DNA of 64,000 bases from Pyxicephalus adspersus (GCF_032062135.1 NC_092862.1:68879713-68943712), one strand, 5' to 3'; numbered from the stretch's first letter, positions 23,961 to 38,938 are shown. A program made the numbers and translations. The notes: a model not told the origin generated them from the sequence alone.

Positions 23961-25324
23961 TTCAAAGTCTAGTAGTAAAGAATGTGGAAGGCCATACACT
24001 ATACCCTTAGCAAGTTTACAATGCTTTTCAATGTGTTTTTATACATTTGTAAAAAGAACTGAAAGTCAAATAGCTAAATACATAGATTAAATATATACAT
24101 GGGAGCTGTTTAAACTGCCAAAGAATTTTGCATTTCCATCCATCTAGTATTAAGATTTACACAGCTCTGCCACATGGTAAAGCTCAGTTTGGAGGGGCAG
24201 ACTGAGCTGTACCGTTAGTTTTATTTTTTCTCACCAGCAGATAGCTCAGTGACAATCATCTGAACCCCTGAACTGTATACTCATTTCAGATCAGTGATTA
24301 AGTAAATATTGAAGACAAAAGATCAGAACACCAACTAGGAAGCTGTAGTTTTTAGAACCAGGTCAGGAATAGCAGTTGCCATAATCTCCCAGGGAAATGT
24401 CCTCTTTAATGTTGCCAACCTTTTTATTACCCTTTTACCTGTAAACTGGGCACGCACTGCAGACTTTTTTGTTTGATGTCCACTGAGGCATTGATCTTTG
24501 ATTTTTCAGTTCTGAACTATTTGAGCTGTATCGCCGCCATTAAAATGAATTCCCAGTAACTCTGTGCTCCCCTCCTTCCCCTTCACACACATCCACCCTG
24601 CACTAACTATTGATTCCAGACATTTGAAAACAAGTTCGAAAAGGGTTGGTAAGCCTTCATGTCAAAGCTGCAAAACACCAGGCATACGTTCTTAACTTAT
24701 CAACTATAAACAGGTACAATAATATTACCATTGTTATATTTGTCTTTGATAATAGCAATTTTACAATTGTAATTACAATTTTACAGGCTGTTTGATTAGG
24801 AAATGTGCTGGAGATTGCGAAAATTGTTAATTACTTGCATAGAAATGACACTAAGAACAGATCAGCAGCAGGCACCATACATTAGCATCTACCATACAGG
24901 AACATCCACCACACCACTGCTGGTCACTGACAATCCTTAGCATTTTATTAATTTCATACCACAACATTCCAGACTTCTCCTAGCATATTTAAAGTGCATC
25001 CATGCTCGTACCATAGATATTAAATTAAATACTGTTGAGAAAACAAAAACATTAATAGAAAGATCTTTATTGGTTTCCCTTTGGTTATCTTTGGCAGAGC
25101 AAAGAGTTGCATTAGTCCTGTGTTCCCATTTATTCTTATAAATTATGCATAAATTGGACCAGAATTCAGTCTTGCAGCTATTTATTGGACAAAAAAAATG
25201 ATTCAAAAGTGGTAGTGTAGTATAGCCTAACGGGGCAAGGTAGTTCTTCTGTGAGAATGAGGTGGCTGGAAATATTAGTCCAGCAGCGTTGGGCAAAAAT
25301 ATCAATTTTGGAGTGACCCACGTG

Positions 25325-25326
<2 letters not shown>
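23961..25326. other. Unassigned AT-rich DNA
   Basis: No repeat boundary or coding signal that I can defend. Confidence 0.5.

Positions 25327-25360
<34 letters not shown>
25327..25360. repeat. (TA)n microsatellite
   Basis: About 17 perfect AT/TA units. Confidence 0.95.
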
Positions 25361-25367
<7 letters not shown>

Positions 25368-28300
25368 TAACAAGGGAGTCAAATATGATTTTGTACATAT
25401 ATTTAGATACATTTTAGATGAATTTTAAAGAATACTGTACATGCATTTTTGACAAGACTGTCACAATGCAAAAAATGATAACATGGTAATGGGTACCTAA
25501 GTTAAAACCTGGCATGGAATCAGGAAGTTAACTAATGAGGACCTCAAATTAATAGGAAAGAGAAACCAGCAATTCAGACTGTACATTTCCTTCCCTTTGT
25601 AAGGTCTGCGTTTAAAATTTAGAAATCATTCAAACATTTTCGTAATGCAGGGAGAATTATTCCGCATGGGCACTTTAGTCTTTCAGACGCCTTTCTCCAA
25701 ATTATCAGACACAAGATCATTAAATATCTTCAGAAACAGCATTGAGCAGTCCATCACTGGCAATTATTTTTACATTCTAATAAAAAAAAATCTTTCTGCC
25801 AATATGAAGAATTGAACCCTTAAATTGGATAGTTTGTATAATGAAAAATAAATTGGAAAATGAAAATATTCTAGACAAAGTACTACATAACTATGGCAAA
25901 AAAAGATAATCTGAGTGCTTTTGTATAGGATAATATTCAGTGTGACAAAACAACCATTATGTCCAAATAATGGTTCTAACAGAAAAAGAAAGACTGAAAA
26001 GAATGATGTGAATTCTGGGTTGACTTCAGATAAAACACAATAATTACTTGGTATTATGATGAAATTGGTAGAGACCTAGATTTTACTGTCTCTGTTGATG
26101 GGATTGTTGATGTTCTTTTTGAGGTTTACTGCACATAAAGAGTGTTGTAATTTAATTTTAAACTCTCTGGAGAGGTGCACAGTGTCCCAGGAAAGTGACC
26201 TTTAAATTCAATAACCAACAACCATGTAATTCTTTCCTTCCTCTTAAAACTGGATGAGCCTTTATGTGAATCGAGACACCGGCTGTGTCTATAATCCAAT
26301 AAAATTGCTTCTAGCGCCAAAGGTTTAATGGTCATGAATACATTATGCTAAGAGAAAAGTAATGGGGTGTATGGGAGACAAAATGCATCAACATATGATA
26401 TATATCATCTTATACTTGATGCCTAATTCCATTATTATACAGTACAAGAACAAAAATTAGCAGATTTTCTTTTATTAAACACATAAATACATCTTTTGTG
26501 AAAGAAATCTGTTTTGAACACATACAACTAGTAGATTTTCATGTGCTGTCAACTGCTTATAACTGTGGATCTACTGTTCATTTTTCACTAATTATAGAAT
26601 ACACTACTTAAATACATTTGTATCATATACTCAGTTTGAATTACCCAGATATGTGACTACAAGACTTTAACATTGTAACACAGAATTGCACTTACTCACA
26701 TACACTCACAAAATATTATGCCAGTCATACTATCATAGTTATAAATCCTTTTCAGTGTTCTAAACTTCATACACTGTCAAGGTCACTCGCTTTGTTTCAA
26801 GCACATGAGCAGTAAAACAAAGGGATTTCAGTCAAATAGAGCCTAATATAATTGTGGAGAATTACACCAGGGAGACGGAAATTTTTATCTGGAGGACTAT
26901 TGTTCACTAAAGGTTGGTTTTATATAAAAATTATTTTCCATTACTTTCTTTAAAGGCTGCCTGCATCAAATAAGTGTAGGCTTGGTTTTCAAGTTTGGGT
27001 CAAAATGAACCTGAACATTGATCATTTAACCTAGACTGCAACAGATGTCATATTCTTCCAGCCAGCCAGCCAAAAAAAAAAAAACACACTATCCTGCCAA
27101 CACACTATAATAAAACCAACCAACCCCTTCAATAGGCTCAGGACCTTCCTGGATATAAAATTATAAAATAGGGCACTGAGCATATGTGCTCTTATCCATA
27201 AAAGGTTCTTTGGAATCTGGTTTTCCCAAAAAGGATTGGTAGAAAAAGCTTTTTTACCCTTTCTTATTTGCAAACACCAGACCCCCACATTTAGGTTCTG
27301 CACACACTTTTAAGAAAAGCAGGGAACCAATTACATAGAGGGATGGGGAAATCATCCAAATAATATTACTGTTGCCATGGAAACAAGAAGAAAAATGTTT
27401 TTGCCCATTTTTGAATATCATAGAAGGATGCAGATTGAAGTAGAAAAGTATTTTGATAACATTGAATTGCAAAATGGCTTGTGTAGACAAAATGCATTAT
27501 TTGTTTATATTCAGGGGAAATTATTCCTTAAAGGAATAATGCAATATAATATTGTGATTATATGGATTAGTTGCCATTTTCAATAAGATTGTAGTTGATA
27601 CACTATTTGCTGCATTCTGGACATCATGTATGTTTTCTTTATATATTTTATTTTTATTTTCTTGCTAATACATATTCTGAAGTATTTGGGACTCCATTCT
27701 GGTGACACCTTACTGGTCTCTGTGCTACGCTGCTGTTCGTTCAGTTCTTGCAGTGCTGCATCCATTTTCGATTTAATTTAGGACATCTATAGTGTATGTT
27801 TTACCTGTGTAAGTATACTTTGATCAAATTATTTCAGGCATATTGCTGTTACCCAAAACTTACAAAAAATAAAATCTGCAAAAGGAAATTCTTAGCTTCA
27901 AATGTGTTTCTTCAGTTACATATACTTGGGAAAAAAAGTGTTTTTATAAGTGTGTTTTGTTTTACATTTTATGTATTTGATTGTTATTCTGACTTTTTTA
28001 TGTTACCTTATCTTATCCATATTCTATTACTGTAAAATAAAGTCTGAAAATACTGTGGCTAATGAGGAGACATTTTTTGGCACAAGAACAGGTCCAAGAT
28101 ATCTGGAAGCAGCTTTCAAAATTCTTGGGCTACTCCAGATACGCTAACTACCAACACAAACCACCTTGGTATCTCCTTCCTCACTGATTCCAATGCATTT
28201 TTCTAAATGGGCAACTTTTTGTCAAACTCTCATTTCCACTTATTGTTATTTATGTAGACTTGTTCTATGAACTGATGATGTTTTGAAATCAATAAATACT

Positions 28301-31300
28301 GGTAACTTAATTGGTTCCATTGTTTAGAAGGAACCATCTCTAAAAACTGTGCCCAAAAACAGGGAAAAGGACTAGGTAGCAGTATTACTTGTGGTTTTCC
28401 AGTGGTTATCTATTTCCATTGCTGTCTTACCATGGTTTGTTTCATTGTGTCCCTGTGTGTATAGGGTCAGTGTTTTTTATTCATCATATCAAAACCTCTT
28501 TAAAATAGTAACCATTAAATTAGTGACATTACCAAATCTCCGGAGACTAGTAGAAAAAGGCATAAGTGCCTTAGTTCTCAAACTTTAGATAGACAGCAAT
28601 GGGACACATGTCTAGCCACACAGGAAGAACAGACAGCCCTTTTCACATCACCCATATTGTCCTGGGTCCACCAATATAATTCACTGGATTGTAGTTCTTT
28701 CAGTGATATAGACTCAGAATTACATATGGGCATTAACACATCTACCCTGCATAGCTTCTCCAAGGACCCAGCCCACAGCTTGCATTAGGGCTGAGAGCCC
28801 TTCAAAGAAGCACTGCAGAAGGGTACAGTAATGTTTCTAATAAACAATAGAACTCTGCTGGCTACTGCTGCCAAAATATCCCTGCACTGCAAAGGGAAGC
28901 AATGAGACCCTATGACAATATCTGTATTTATAAAATAACTTTCATTAGGATGTTGATAAAGGGCCAGATAAGGGACCACAAGAGGCACAGTACAGGAAAA
29001 TTGAACTTCAACTTTACATTTTATTTGAAATTATATTGTTACTAAAGTCAACCAACAATGAATACAAATACACGGCACAATAAAACAGGGCAAAGATATT
29101 CCTCAGAATATTTAAATACCAAAAATGAGTACATGCATAGACAAATAAGCTTTACATTTTGAAATTTCTTTTAGCATACTAAATCTTAACTTATTAATTT
29201 TGCTAATGAGTTTTTACGGTTTTATGATTGTAAGCTTCATTAGGACGATATAAATATTTCAGCATATTCACAACATCTTGATACATAAACTACAGAAAAA
29301 TTGCAGTTAAAACAGGGATATTTGACAGATTTTATTTAACAGTTTGAAACAAATCTGCTCACATTTTATTGGTTTCAGTGATATTTTTGAGACACTTTTT
29401 AATGTTAATGATCCTTCTTGGAGGTCACTCGTTCATGTCATTTAGAGTGGGTGATCCAGTGAGAGTCAAAGCCTAATCTTTAGAATTTCTTTTAAGCACC
29501 CATCTATTTCAGTAAGCATAGTGCAACAACATGGTATTCTTTGTTTTCAGAAACTGTTATGCCTTCATATAAAAAAATACAGGATATATGCCAGGTATTT
29601 TTAAATATCTCACAAATTAGTAGCTGTCTTTTGTGTGTTGAAGATAGTCCAATATATGTATATTAGACACAAATTAGAGCAATATTCTTTCTTTTTTTTT
29701 GGTATGCTGAAAAAAACTTTAAAATATTGTAGCAAATGAGTTCCCTAGAAGTTTCATTTATGATGTTGGCCAAGCTTGAAGTGGTTTCTCTGGAGTCAGG
29801 GATCCACTTCAATAACTTGAATTAAGTCGTGTTGAAACACATCAAGCATGAGAAAGAAACTCAGCTGAGACAAGATTTACAGCTTATGGTTTGTCATTGC
29901 AAACAACAAAATTGGCGACTCACACTGTAAGAAAATCAGACAATGAAAAGAGATGGCTGGCCGCACAGAATGTATCACATAGATGCACTTCTTTTGTGCT
30001 AATAAAAATTTACAACCCTTTACTTATTTTTAATTATCAATTTCATAATCTCACTTAGAAAACAAATAGAGCATACAAAGAATGCACAGTTGACCTTGTT
30101 GATAAAACTAAAGAAAGAGACAGGACATTGATAATTTTAACAGTGAAAAAAAGAAATAGACAACAAATATTACATTTCAGCTAGGAAAAAAATATTTGCT
30201 CTTTTTTATCATAAATATTCAGAGTAAAGCAAATATGTGAAATTTACAATTTGCAAATTGCTCTGAATAATGAGTTGCTGATGCCAAACCAATCAGACGT
30301 TGGCAGGGATGATTTGTGTTTTGCATGAGTGTTCTATAGAGTACCATTCCAAAATTGTTCAAATAATTTATCATGCAGACTAAATCAGCCAAAAAAATAT
30401 TTTTTCAAACATAATATAAACATTTTAAAGTGAAGTAACTTTCGTTGTAAAGTGTATGGTGTGTGCTCCACAATGAAATACATACAGAATGTTCTCATTT
30501 TTTTGCCAAGGCGAGCAGTTCAGGGGCAGACAGCATTTTGTCTCTTCACTATTTCTCTCTGGCAAGCTCAGCCTGCTATGCAGTATGAAATACTGCTGGA
30601 GAGATTTGTTTGATTACATAGAAGGGGGGAAACCATTCCAGGTATATGGTATATGGCATCTGCTTTTTCTTTAATTAATTGCAAATGTAAATCTTTCCAA
30701 TATGAAGGCCCCAAAATTTAACCAATTTTGTCTTTTTACACTCAAACCAATTGAGATTTTCCCATCTTTTACATATATTCATACATTCACAACATAGAAT
30801 ACTTTTTTTCTATGTTATAAACATATCTCTGTACAGATTCGTTAGACCTCTTGCATTCTGTTGTGTCTTTAAAATGTTTTTTAGGAAGAACAGAAATGTA
30901 ACCTTTTCACTACTTTTTCAAATATTTGAAATGGTATAGATTCTCCAGCCAACATACCCAACCTGCTATGTTATTTATTGACATGCCTTATGGGACAGTA
31001 TTCTTCAAAAGTCCATCGCCCCAGATATGACCATTAGCTAATGGTGACCCTTAATTTGGTCCCCAACATAAAATGAATGCATTTTTAAAATCTACCAGGA
31101 GTTATATAGGTATTTTACCAGCAGTCATATTGATACAAAGAAACACTCGATATTTGACCCAGGGTTTAATGGCTAAATGTAACCTTTACAAATTATCCCA
31201 TCTAGATCTTGTTCTAGAAGTGTTCTGCCTTATAACCAATTGGCTGATAAAGTTTATGCACCCAACTTTTAAAGAATATATTATAAAGAATGTGTCAGAC

Positions 31301-33830
31301 ACACAGCCTCATCTCATTTACTATTCTGTCAAAACATATTGTCAGCTCTATTCCCTGAAAACCTTATAATTTACAATAATATAAGTAAATGGTCTTGCAT
31401 AAGTGTGTGGCAAGGAGTTTGCAAAGTGGTTTCTTAGTTATCTATATGTTCCACATACAAAGAAAATAATTTTAAAAAAGTTTTATTTTTTGGTACAGAA
31501 TGCCAGCCAAAAAAAATAAAAGTCACCCTTCCAGTACCATTTAAGTCTATTTTTTTAAAACATTTTGGCATCCTTTTTAAAACATTTTAGGGATAAGACT
31601 TCATACAGAAACAATGGAAACCCTATTTATCTTATGACCTTCCCAGAAGACCTATTTTACATTCTTCCCAAAAAACTCAAAACTTACCTCATATGTTTTA
31701 ACAGCCACCAAGCTGTCAATTACATTGCTTTGGATACCCATGACATCACTCTTAAGAGATCTATTTATTTTCTGAAGATTGGTGGAATTCAATTTTTGAG
31801 TTGTGGTAGCACTGGGATGTTTGGCTCACTTCTAGTACTCATAATGCTTTATCACCAAACAATATATTTTAGTTGTTGACATACTTTTCTTTCAGTCCAC
31901 CCTCACTATTAGTGCTGCTCAAAAATGCCTTAGTTTATTTTCATGTCTAAATGACCAATATATAAATCTGAATTCATAATATACAAATCTTAATAACATT
32001 TTACTACTAATCACTGTGTAAACCACAGGCTGTAGTCCCATTTTTCAAGGTGTATAGTAATGAACATTTTAAATGGCTGATGGTTGTCAAGGGGCAAGAA
32101 CACTCCTTCCACCAACAAAGAATAAGATGGCTTGTTGTCACTTCTAACCACCATAAACAACAGATTGGCCACTATGTACTACAAAGCCAGCTGAACAAAG
32201 TTAACTTGAAGCCCAGTCTTTTGTGGCCTGAATCTAAATTGTAACACTATTTACAGTCTTTCCCATAAGACAAAGAACATTTTCTTATTCTCTTGAATGT
32301 ATTGATAACCTTTTTTTTCTTCTTAGTTGTGATAATATGTTCCATATATCATTACAAAATAAACTACTTTATATCAGCTCTAGCTTTATACTCTGCCTAT
32401 GAATGCCTAATTCCATCAATGCTCACATTTTCCAATATAGCAAGGCACATTTTCCTTAATAAGTAAAATTTGCAGACGATGTATAGATTTATTTACTTCC
32501 ATGGTATATCCTTTCAGGAGTTCTCATTTTAACTGACAACTTTATATGTATTGTATATACTGTGTTGTATATATTGTAAAATGTTCAAACTTTAATTGTC
32601 TATCGTTTCAGGCCATACTTTGAGCTGTTGTATACTGTAAAAAAGAAAAAACTCACATATTTGTGTCATATTGGAGCATGGAGTTCTTTACTACTTGGAT
32701 TTCCGACCACAGATCACCTCTTCTTGCTCTAAATTCACTTGCATATGCATGAATTGGGAATCAAGTTAGAGCTGTGAATAGGTGAATAGTGCTACTCTCA
32801 AGGAACCTGCTCTGAGAGTAGATTGATTGCCTATATAACCCTCACATCAGAAATTCCTCATACCATCATCAACAAGATTACTGAGAACTTTTGTACTTAA
32901 GCAGAACAAACTTTATACTTTTTTTACAGACAGCTCACAAAACTGCTCAATCAAATTAAATGCAAATCTAAGTCTACAATTTAAACATATGCATTTTGCT
33001 GGTTTTTCATTTTTAGCCTGAGGTTCAAAACTTAAAATATTACCCTTTTTAATTTTTAATTAAAAAGTTAAAAGTTAAAAATTAATTTATTTTTTTTGCC
33101 CTTTGCTTCCTTTCAGTGCTCTTTCAATGGAGTTGTCATCTTTCTTCACTTCCTCCAAAGACTTGCAATCTTTGACAATCTTGATTGGCTGGTCTAGGAT
33201 GACATAACTTCCTAGCAGGAATCCATTTACTAGCGGCATGCAAAGAGGTGGCCAGTAATTCCTGGTAGCCTGGCACTAATAGCTGATGCTGCTCAGCTTT
33301 TTGTCAGAATCCCAGAGCGATCATGTTGGTAGAAGAAATTATTGCCAAAGGAAGGGACATCACCTGCCCCTTTCTGTAATAATGACCTGCCTGATCCTGT
33401 ATTCCTAAAGGTGGAACTTAAGTTCTGCTTTAAAAACAGAAAATACATAAAAATAGTTTAAATGTAAATCATTTTAAATAATAAAATGTTATGAGTCTTC
33501 CAGCACACCCCTCCAGTATGGCAAGGAATAAAGACCATGGTATTTCTGAAAAGATGTCTGATACAAGTCAGGCTGATTATGACATTTAAAACTGATTACA
33601 AAAGCAGGTATTGAAGTCCAAGTGGTAAAGAAGCATCATATCTGGTGTTGAGAGAAGAGGCCTTAATAATCTACAGGCAATGTGGTCCCTGCACCCATTT
33701 TAGGTACAGGCAGGTATATCATCTGTACAGCCACAGTAAATATATATGCATATAGTTTATTCTTTACTAGTGGGAGATTGTGCATAGTATTGGAATGATT
33801 CTTACGTGACTGTGGCATGCAAGAGCCTTT
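25361..33830. other. Long stretch without identified genes or clear elements
   Basis: AT-rich DNA with scattered short frames, the longest being 31565-31879 (104 codons) and 31073-31369 (98 codons). None shows a domain, a conserved motif or good splice context. A possible small repeat end (GGTGGAACTTAAGTTCTGCT followed by TTAAAA) lies at 33407-33435. The stretch could be intron or intergenic, and conserved non-coding elements cannot be judged without alignment. Confidence 0.5.
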
Positions 33831-34540
33831 TCACTCCTCACTTAACCTTCTCCCCCCTTTAACCCTTGAATAACCACGACAAATGAGGTATGGTAAAATT
33901 GGCCTAATGGCCATTTATTAAATCACAACTTTAACCTTTTAACATTTCAACATTTACTGTACAATCACCAATAATCCTCATTAACAACCTATCTTCCAAC
34001 AATAATAATCAGGTGGCAGGTCCTCGATCATTTTAACCCTTTTCCCCTTAATCTGGGATCTGCGTTCCAATTGATATATATATCACTGCTCCTAGACGCC
34101 CCTCCACAGCCTCAGGAACCATATAAACCACGCATACCTCCCGCTGTTAACCCATCATCAACCTCATTCCACAAACCAGGAGACCCCATACCACAGATGG
34201 CTCTCCACACTTCCACACTTTTACCACACACCTTCCCCAACCACTTCCCCTCGAGGACCTCACACCGCCCACACTGCAACCCTAACACCTTGATTACCCA
34301 TAACAGGGCGGGAGGGTGGGAACCTCGTCACCTTCTGTCACAATTGTGCTGTCCCCTTCTGTCACCTTGATCTTTTATGACCTCCCGTGACCCCACCCAT
34401 TGTTTTATTTATTATCCAATCAATTCTTATTAATATCTGCCATACCCCTCACACCATATTCCTGACCTATGGCCTTCCCCCCACGGTCATGTTGGCCCCC
34501 ACCTAGCTCCCCTCTCGCAGGCTGCAGGGCCTCCCTAGAA
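33831..34540. other. C-rich, G-poor strand-asymmetric block
   Basis: For about 700 bp the plus strand is strikingly rich in C, A and T and poor in G, in clear contrast to neighbouring DNA. A proline-rich 99-codon frame (34071-34370) follows from this composition. It shows no signal peptide, no domain and no upstream coding context. The block may be one strand of an unrecognised retroelement (LTR or 3' UTR). Confidence 0.45.
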
Positions 34541-34804
34541 TGTAAATATCTTTCAAATACATTTACAAATCAAGCAGCTTAGACAGACTATTAACTCTAA
34601 TAATCGTACAATTTATATGAACATAAGGACAAAAAATGTAATTTTGAGTGTGAAAATAATACAATCTGTGCTGATATATAACATTAAAGAGTTGTGAAAA
34701 TAAAAACGGGAAACTGCTATCACTGATTTTATTATATATACATTTTGTATTTATTTGTATTGTTTCAGAAGTAACTAGATATATCACCCAACGTGTACAT
34801 AAAT

Positions 34805-34829
34805 AAAAAAAAAAAAAAAAAAAAAAAAA
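34805..34829. repeat. Poly-A tract (about 25)
   Basis: Uninterrupted A run in AT-rich DNA. No retroelement body is recognised upstream. Confidence 0.95.
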
Positions 34830-35189
34830 GCAAAACTGCCAAAAAAGTTATACACAAATATTATTTGCATTTTTTTTCAACCAGAGCAATCACAGAGATA
34901 CAGTGATTTTTTTTCTGCTAATGACAGTACAATGCCATAATACAGCAAAAAACCTTTACTGTATAGCATATTTTTTTTCTCTTCAAGCATGTTGCATACA
35001 TTGTAGTTCCTTATATTTAGTAGCATTTAAAAACATTTGTTTGGTTTTAATCATTTGTAAACACTTTCGGTCATATTTTTAATTACTTAATGATTTTTAG
35101 AATATTCACCTTGCTGGATTTGCCAAGATTCTCTGTAAATTGGTTCACAAAAAGTAGCAATTACAGTGTAGTACCTGTCAAATTGGGTG

Positions 35190-36200
35190 TTTTTTTTAAA
35201 CATTTTATTTTTATTAACAAGTTTTTAACATTACAACGTTTTGAAAAAGGGATGGGGAAATCAAACGGAAGGGGGGGGGGGGAGGAGGGAACCAAAACAA
35301 AATGAGAAGGAGAGTTTCTCAAACTAGTAGAGTCCTGGAAATCCTGAGTGACGATAAATCCGGAAAAAAAGTTCCAACTCCGGCAGTTGTGGTTAGATCC
35401 AGAAGGCATAAAATATATATAGCATACATTGTTGAAATATAAGAAAACATCAGGTCGTATAGCCCTGTATTGCAGAGGGGGAAATACTAGAACCCCTGAT
35501 ACAACAAACTCGTACCCGCCATCATATCCCCACGTACAGTACAAAACATTTTATTGACCGCATAGAGTTTTGTATTCGTTTGATTCCTGAAAAGTTATCC
35601 AAGGGGCCCAAGTGGACAGAAATTTCTCAGTTTTGTCATGGATACCTGAGGTGAGATCCTCCATAAGCATGATTTCGTTCACTTTATGAAACCAAAGTTT
35701 AACGGTAGGTGGTTCAGCCTTCTTCCACAACCCCGCAACACAGGATTTAGCTGTGTTAGAGGTGCCTAATTATATTTTTTTTGCAGCCAGTCATTTAGGT
35801 GGAGGAGGAAGAAGGCCGGGTCCTCAGGGATTTCCCGAATGGACATCTTCCGACATACCTCCCTATCTCTGGCCCAGAAATCTTTGATTACTGGGCAAGA
35901 CCAATATACGTTTAGCATGGTCCCAGTGTCCCTGACACACCTCTAACATAGCCCAGATTGGGAATATAACATGTAACCTTTCAGGGGTCATACACCATCT
36001 AGTCATAATTTTATAACTCATCTCCTTAATACCGCTGTGAATGGATGCCTGGTGTGCAGATCTGATTACTTGTTCTCGTTGTGAAGTGGTTGAACTCACT
36101 CCCAGCTTACTTTCCCAATAACATAGGTATGGGGGCGAGTAATTTTCGGGCAACATGTTGAGCATAGACTACATGTATGAGATAGCGTTTCTGGAGTCGT
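35190..36200 (-). mobile_element. L1 LINE, 5'-truncated
   Basis: On the minus strand the sequence encodes the C-terminal part of an L1 ORF2, and after a stop at 35551-35553 it has a 3' UTR and an A-tail (seen as the T run at 35190-35197). The key readings are CYWESKLG and YKIMTRWCMTPERLHVIFPI, followed after a frameshift near 35950 by DTGTMLNVYWSCPVIKDFWA, then LNDWLQKK and TFQESNEYKTLCGQ-stop. These match the region beyond the reverse-transcriptase core in Tx1/L1-type ORF2 proteins. The endonuclease and RT catalytic parts are missing, as is usual for 5'-truncated insertions. A run of 12 G (35271-35282) lies in the 3' UTR. The copy is inactive. Confidence 0.85.
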
Positions 36201-38938
36201 CTATTCCCGCAAATAAATATATAATAATATAAAGCAACAGCTTTTTGAGCACAGTGTTCTCGTTTAGAAACATCAACATCTAGAATGTTAATTTCTCTAT
36301 AAAAGCCATATAAAACCTTCATGGATTTTAGCTCTTCTCTGTAATTACAAGTGCTTAACACGATGTAGCCCCTGCTTTATTCTACACATACTGTTGCTGT
36401 ATATTGTGACATATCAGGAGTTTATTCCTGCAGACTTGTAAGTTGTGGACTCGGCTCCATTAAATGATAGACGTAATTAAGAAAATATTCAGTTAAATAA
36501 AATGATAAAGCTTGGATAATTTAGGAGAATCTTAGTGTTATATGTATCATTCTTTCCCTTAAATGGGACAAAGATTATCCTGTAATTTGTTTCATAAATA
36601 ACTCTTTTGATCATACATTTTTGTACTGACACTTGTAATGACTTTTTATCATTGCAATACTTTTATGATCTAAAAGAAGGAAACAGGATGCATACAATTA
36701 ATTTTAATGTGAACATTCATTATGTTGTATTTTGAATAATTATCCCATTTGTGTCCACTTTTAGCATTCAACATAGAATCCTTTCAAAGTGTACAAGAAC
36801 ATTTTTGAGCTGACATGGCTACCCAGTGGTAGCAGACAAGAATAAATAATGCCAATACCCTCCTACTCAAATGAAGAATAATGTGACCAGTGTTTTTAAG
36901 TTCAGGAGCTGGACAATAAGGTTTTCTAAGATGTAAAAGGAACTTTTGTAATAGAAAGAAGAAGATTCAGAGCTTAAACTGACCTCTGAATGTTGTGTTC
37001 TTACTTTTAATTCCCAATTACACATGTACATTTTAACAGCAATAGAGATTGATGGTGTGCAGGGACACAGGCTTCAGCTGTCAAAGACTGTGCCTATGGC
37101 AGAACCGTTTAAATAAAGGACCTCAGTCTAAGTTGAACATTTCAGACATTGCCGATGCGATAAAAAGAAAATGACAATAGCTTAAGTAAGGAACAATGAT
37201 AAATAAATAAATAAATCATGCACTTTTAAATCTTGGCAAGGTCATTTTATTATCTGCATAGCTAGGCTAAATACTTGGCATGCAGTGTTTCTGATGCTTT
37301 TGCAATAAAAAACGCACATATGTAAAAACATTAATTTATCATAATATTATAACTACTACCTTTATATTAATAAAAACTTAACATTGTTATGGTTGTGTGT
37401 AATCGGTTTGATTATGCAACTTTTTAAAAAATCAATCATTAAGATTTTACTATTATTATTAGTATTATTTTTGTTCTGAATTTCATATTTCAGGACTGTT
37501 ACTGAATTGTGTATGTAAACAGATATGTGAATGTGTGTGAAGTGTCACTTTTTATAGTGATTTCCTAATACAATCATATAAGATTAGATTTTTGTAATTT
37601 CCAATTTATTGGAGGCAAAGAGATTGGTTTGGATTGGTTTTGGTAAAATTGTGGAAAAACCCAACCAGACAGTTATTTCTTTTTTTTTCTTTTTTTACAA
37701 TCACTAAAAATGGTTTCCCTAGCCAACTTTTGGAACCTTGGACAACAGGGGGGAAGTCTGAATCCATTTTTCTGCTCCATTTACTTCTAATTGTGCTAAT
37801 TGTTAGAAAACAGGCACATTTTGCCTATGTATAACTGAATCTAAATGCTCTGCTTTCATTTAGTTAACAGTCACAAATTGTTACCGTTAACCATTCTCCA
37901 AACCATTCATCAATAGATGGTTAGAAAATAAACAAGAAGAAAAAACAAAAGAGGAAGACGAGGAAAAGTAAGATAACTCTGTGAGAGAAGATGCCTGCTC
38001 CCTGTACACCAATAAAATAGCTCTGACCTGATGATGACTAACCCCCCAAGCAACAAAAGCATCAGTAGCAGCAGCAGAGTTAGGAGAGGTGTTGCATAGT
38101 ATGTACCAACTGATTACCCTTGAAACAGGTGTTTACATGATGCTCACAATAAAATATACATCATAAGGAGTAGTCATAAAATACTTTATAGTTGGAAGTG
38201 ACTACCATTACTACCAGCACCACTACTGTTTCCACCGTTATTCACAACCACTACTGCCACCAGCACTACTAATACTTCTACCAGCAGCATAATCACTACT
38301 GCCATTCAGAAGCAGCTGCAAAACCAAGACAGAAAATAACAAATTTGCCACTATCAATGCTCTCCGGCACTTCTTTCTTGTATAAGAGGATCTGTGGGGT
38401 AGAATAATCTTTGTATGTCATCACACCTCCTCTTTTACCTCCTTAGCTCCTGTGATTTTCATAAACATATTGAATCAATTTCCTGAGAGACAGGAATACT
38501 GTCTGAAACAGGAAAGAGAATTGAGAATCTGTGCTCTTGGAGAGAGTGGTTATGAGTGCTAAGAAGGAAGCAGAGGTACCAAGGCTTCTGAGTAAAGTAT
38601 CATGTTCACTGTCTTCAGCTTTGTTCTGTGACTCATATAATAAATGAGCTAGCCAGCCCACAAATGGTAAAACATGGCTGGGAGTAATCTACCTACCTTG
38701 TGAAAACATACATAGCAGGACCTCGTTCTGTCTGCTACCACTGATAGTTGTGTGCTTAGTAGTGGTGCTGCTGGAGCATTCCCTCCTACTGTTACCAAAA
38801 ATTTGGTGAATTCTGGATTTAAAATCAAAGGGTTAAGTTTGTTGATCTCTCAAAAGACATATTTACCTGGTTTAGCTTGGTATTAATGTTTAAAAGGAAG
38901 AGAGAATGGTGATCCAGGGGACATCTGACTTATTTAAA
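36201..38938. other. Unassigned DNA with a cryptic triplet stretch
   Basis: No gene recognised. At 38211-38305 an irregular (ACT/ACC/AGC)n triplet tract is visible, but no long open frame surrounds it. Confidence 0.5.

Noticed and set aside
24937..25398. 153-codon minus-strand frame
   Set aside because: The N-terminal part is a (TA)n microsatellite reading as isoleucine-tyrosine repeats, and the rest has no domain.
31073..31879. Two neighbouring plus-strand frames of 98 and 104 codons
   Set aside because: I considered them as possible exons or a viral-like fragment. They have no recognisable motif, no shared frame and no splice context.
33100..33440. Possible MITE ending in AAGTTCTGCTTTAAAA
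   Set aside because: One end resembles a frog MITE terminus and the interior recalls the sequence near 57090, but I found no paired end, so I did not annotate it as an element.
34071..34370. Proline-rich 99-codon frame
   Set aside because: It is explained by the C-rich composition of the block. No signal peptide, domain or start context supports it.
38211..38305. Triplet (ACT/ACC)n tract as a threonine/serine-rich coding exon
   Set aside because: The repeat is irregular, the surrounding frames are closed and no splice sites of good quality flank it.
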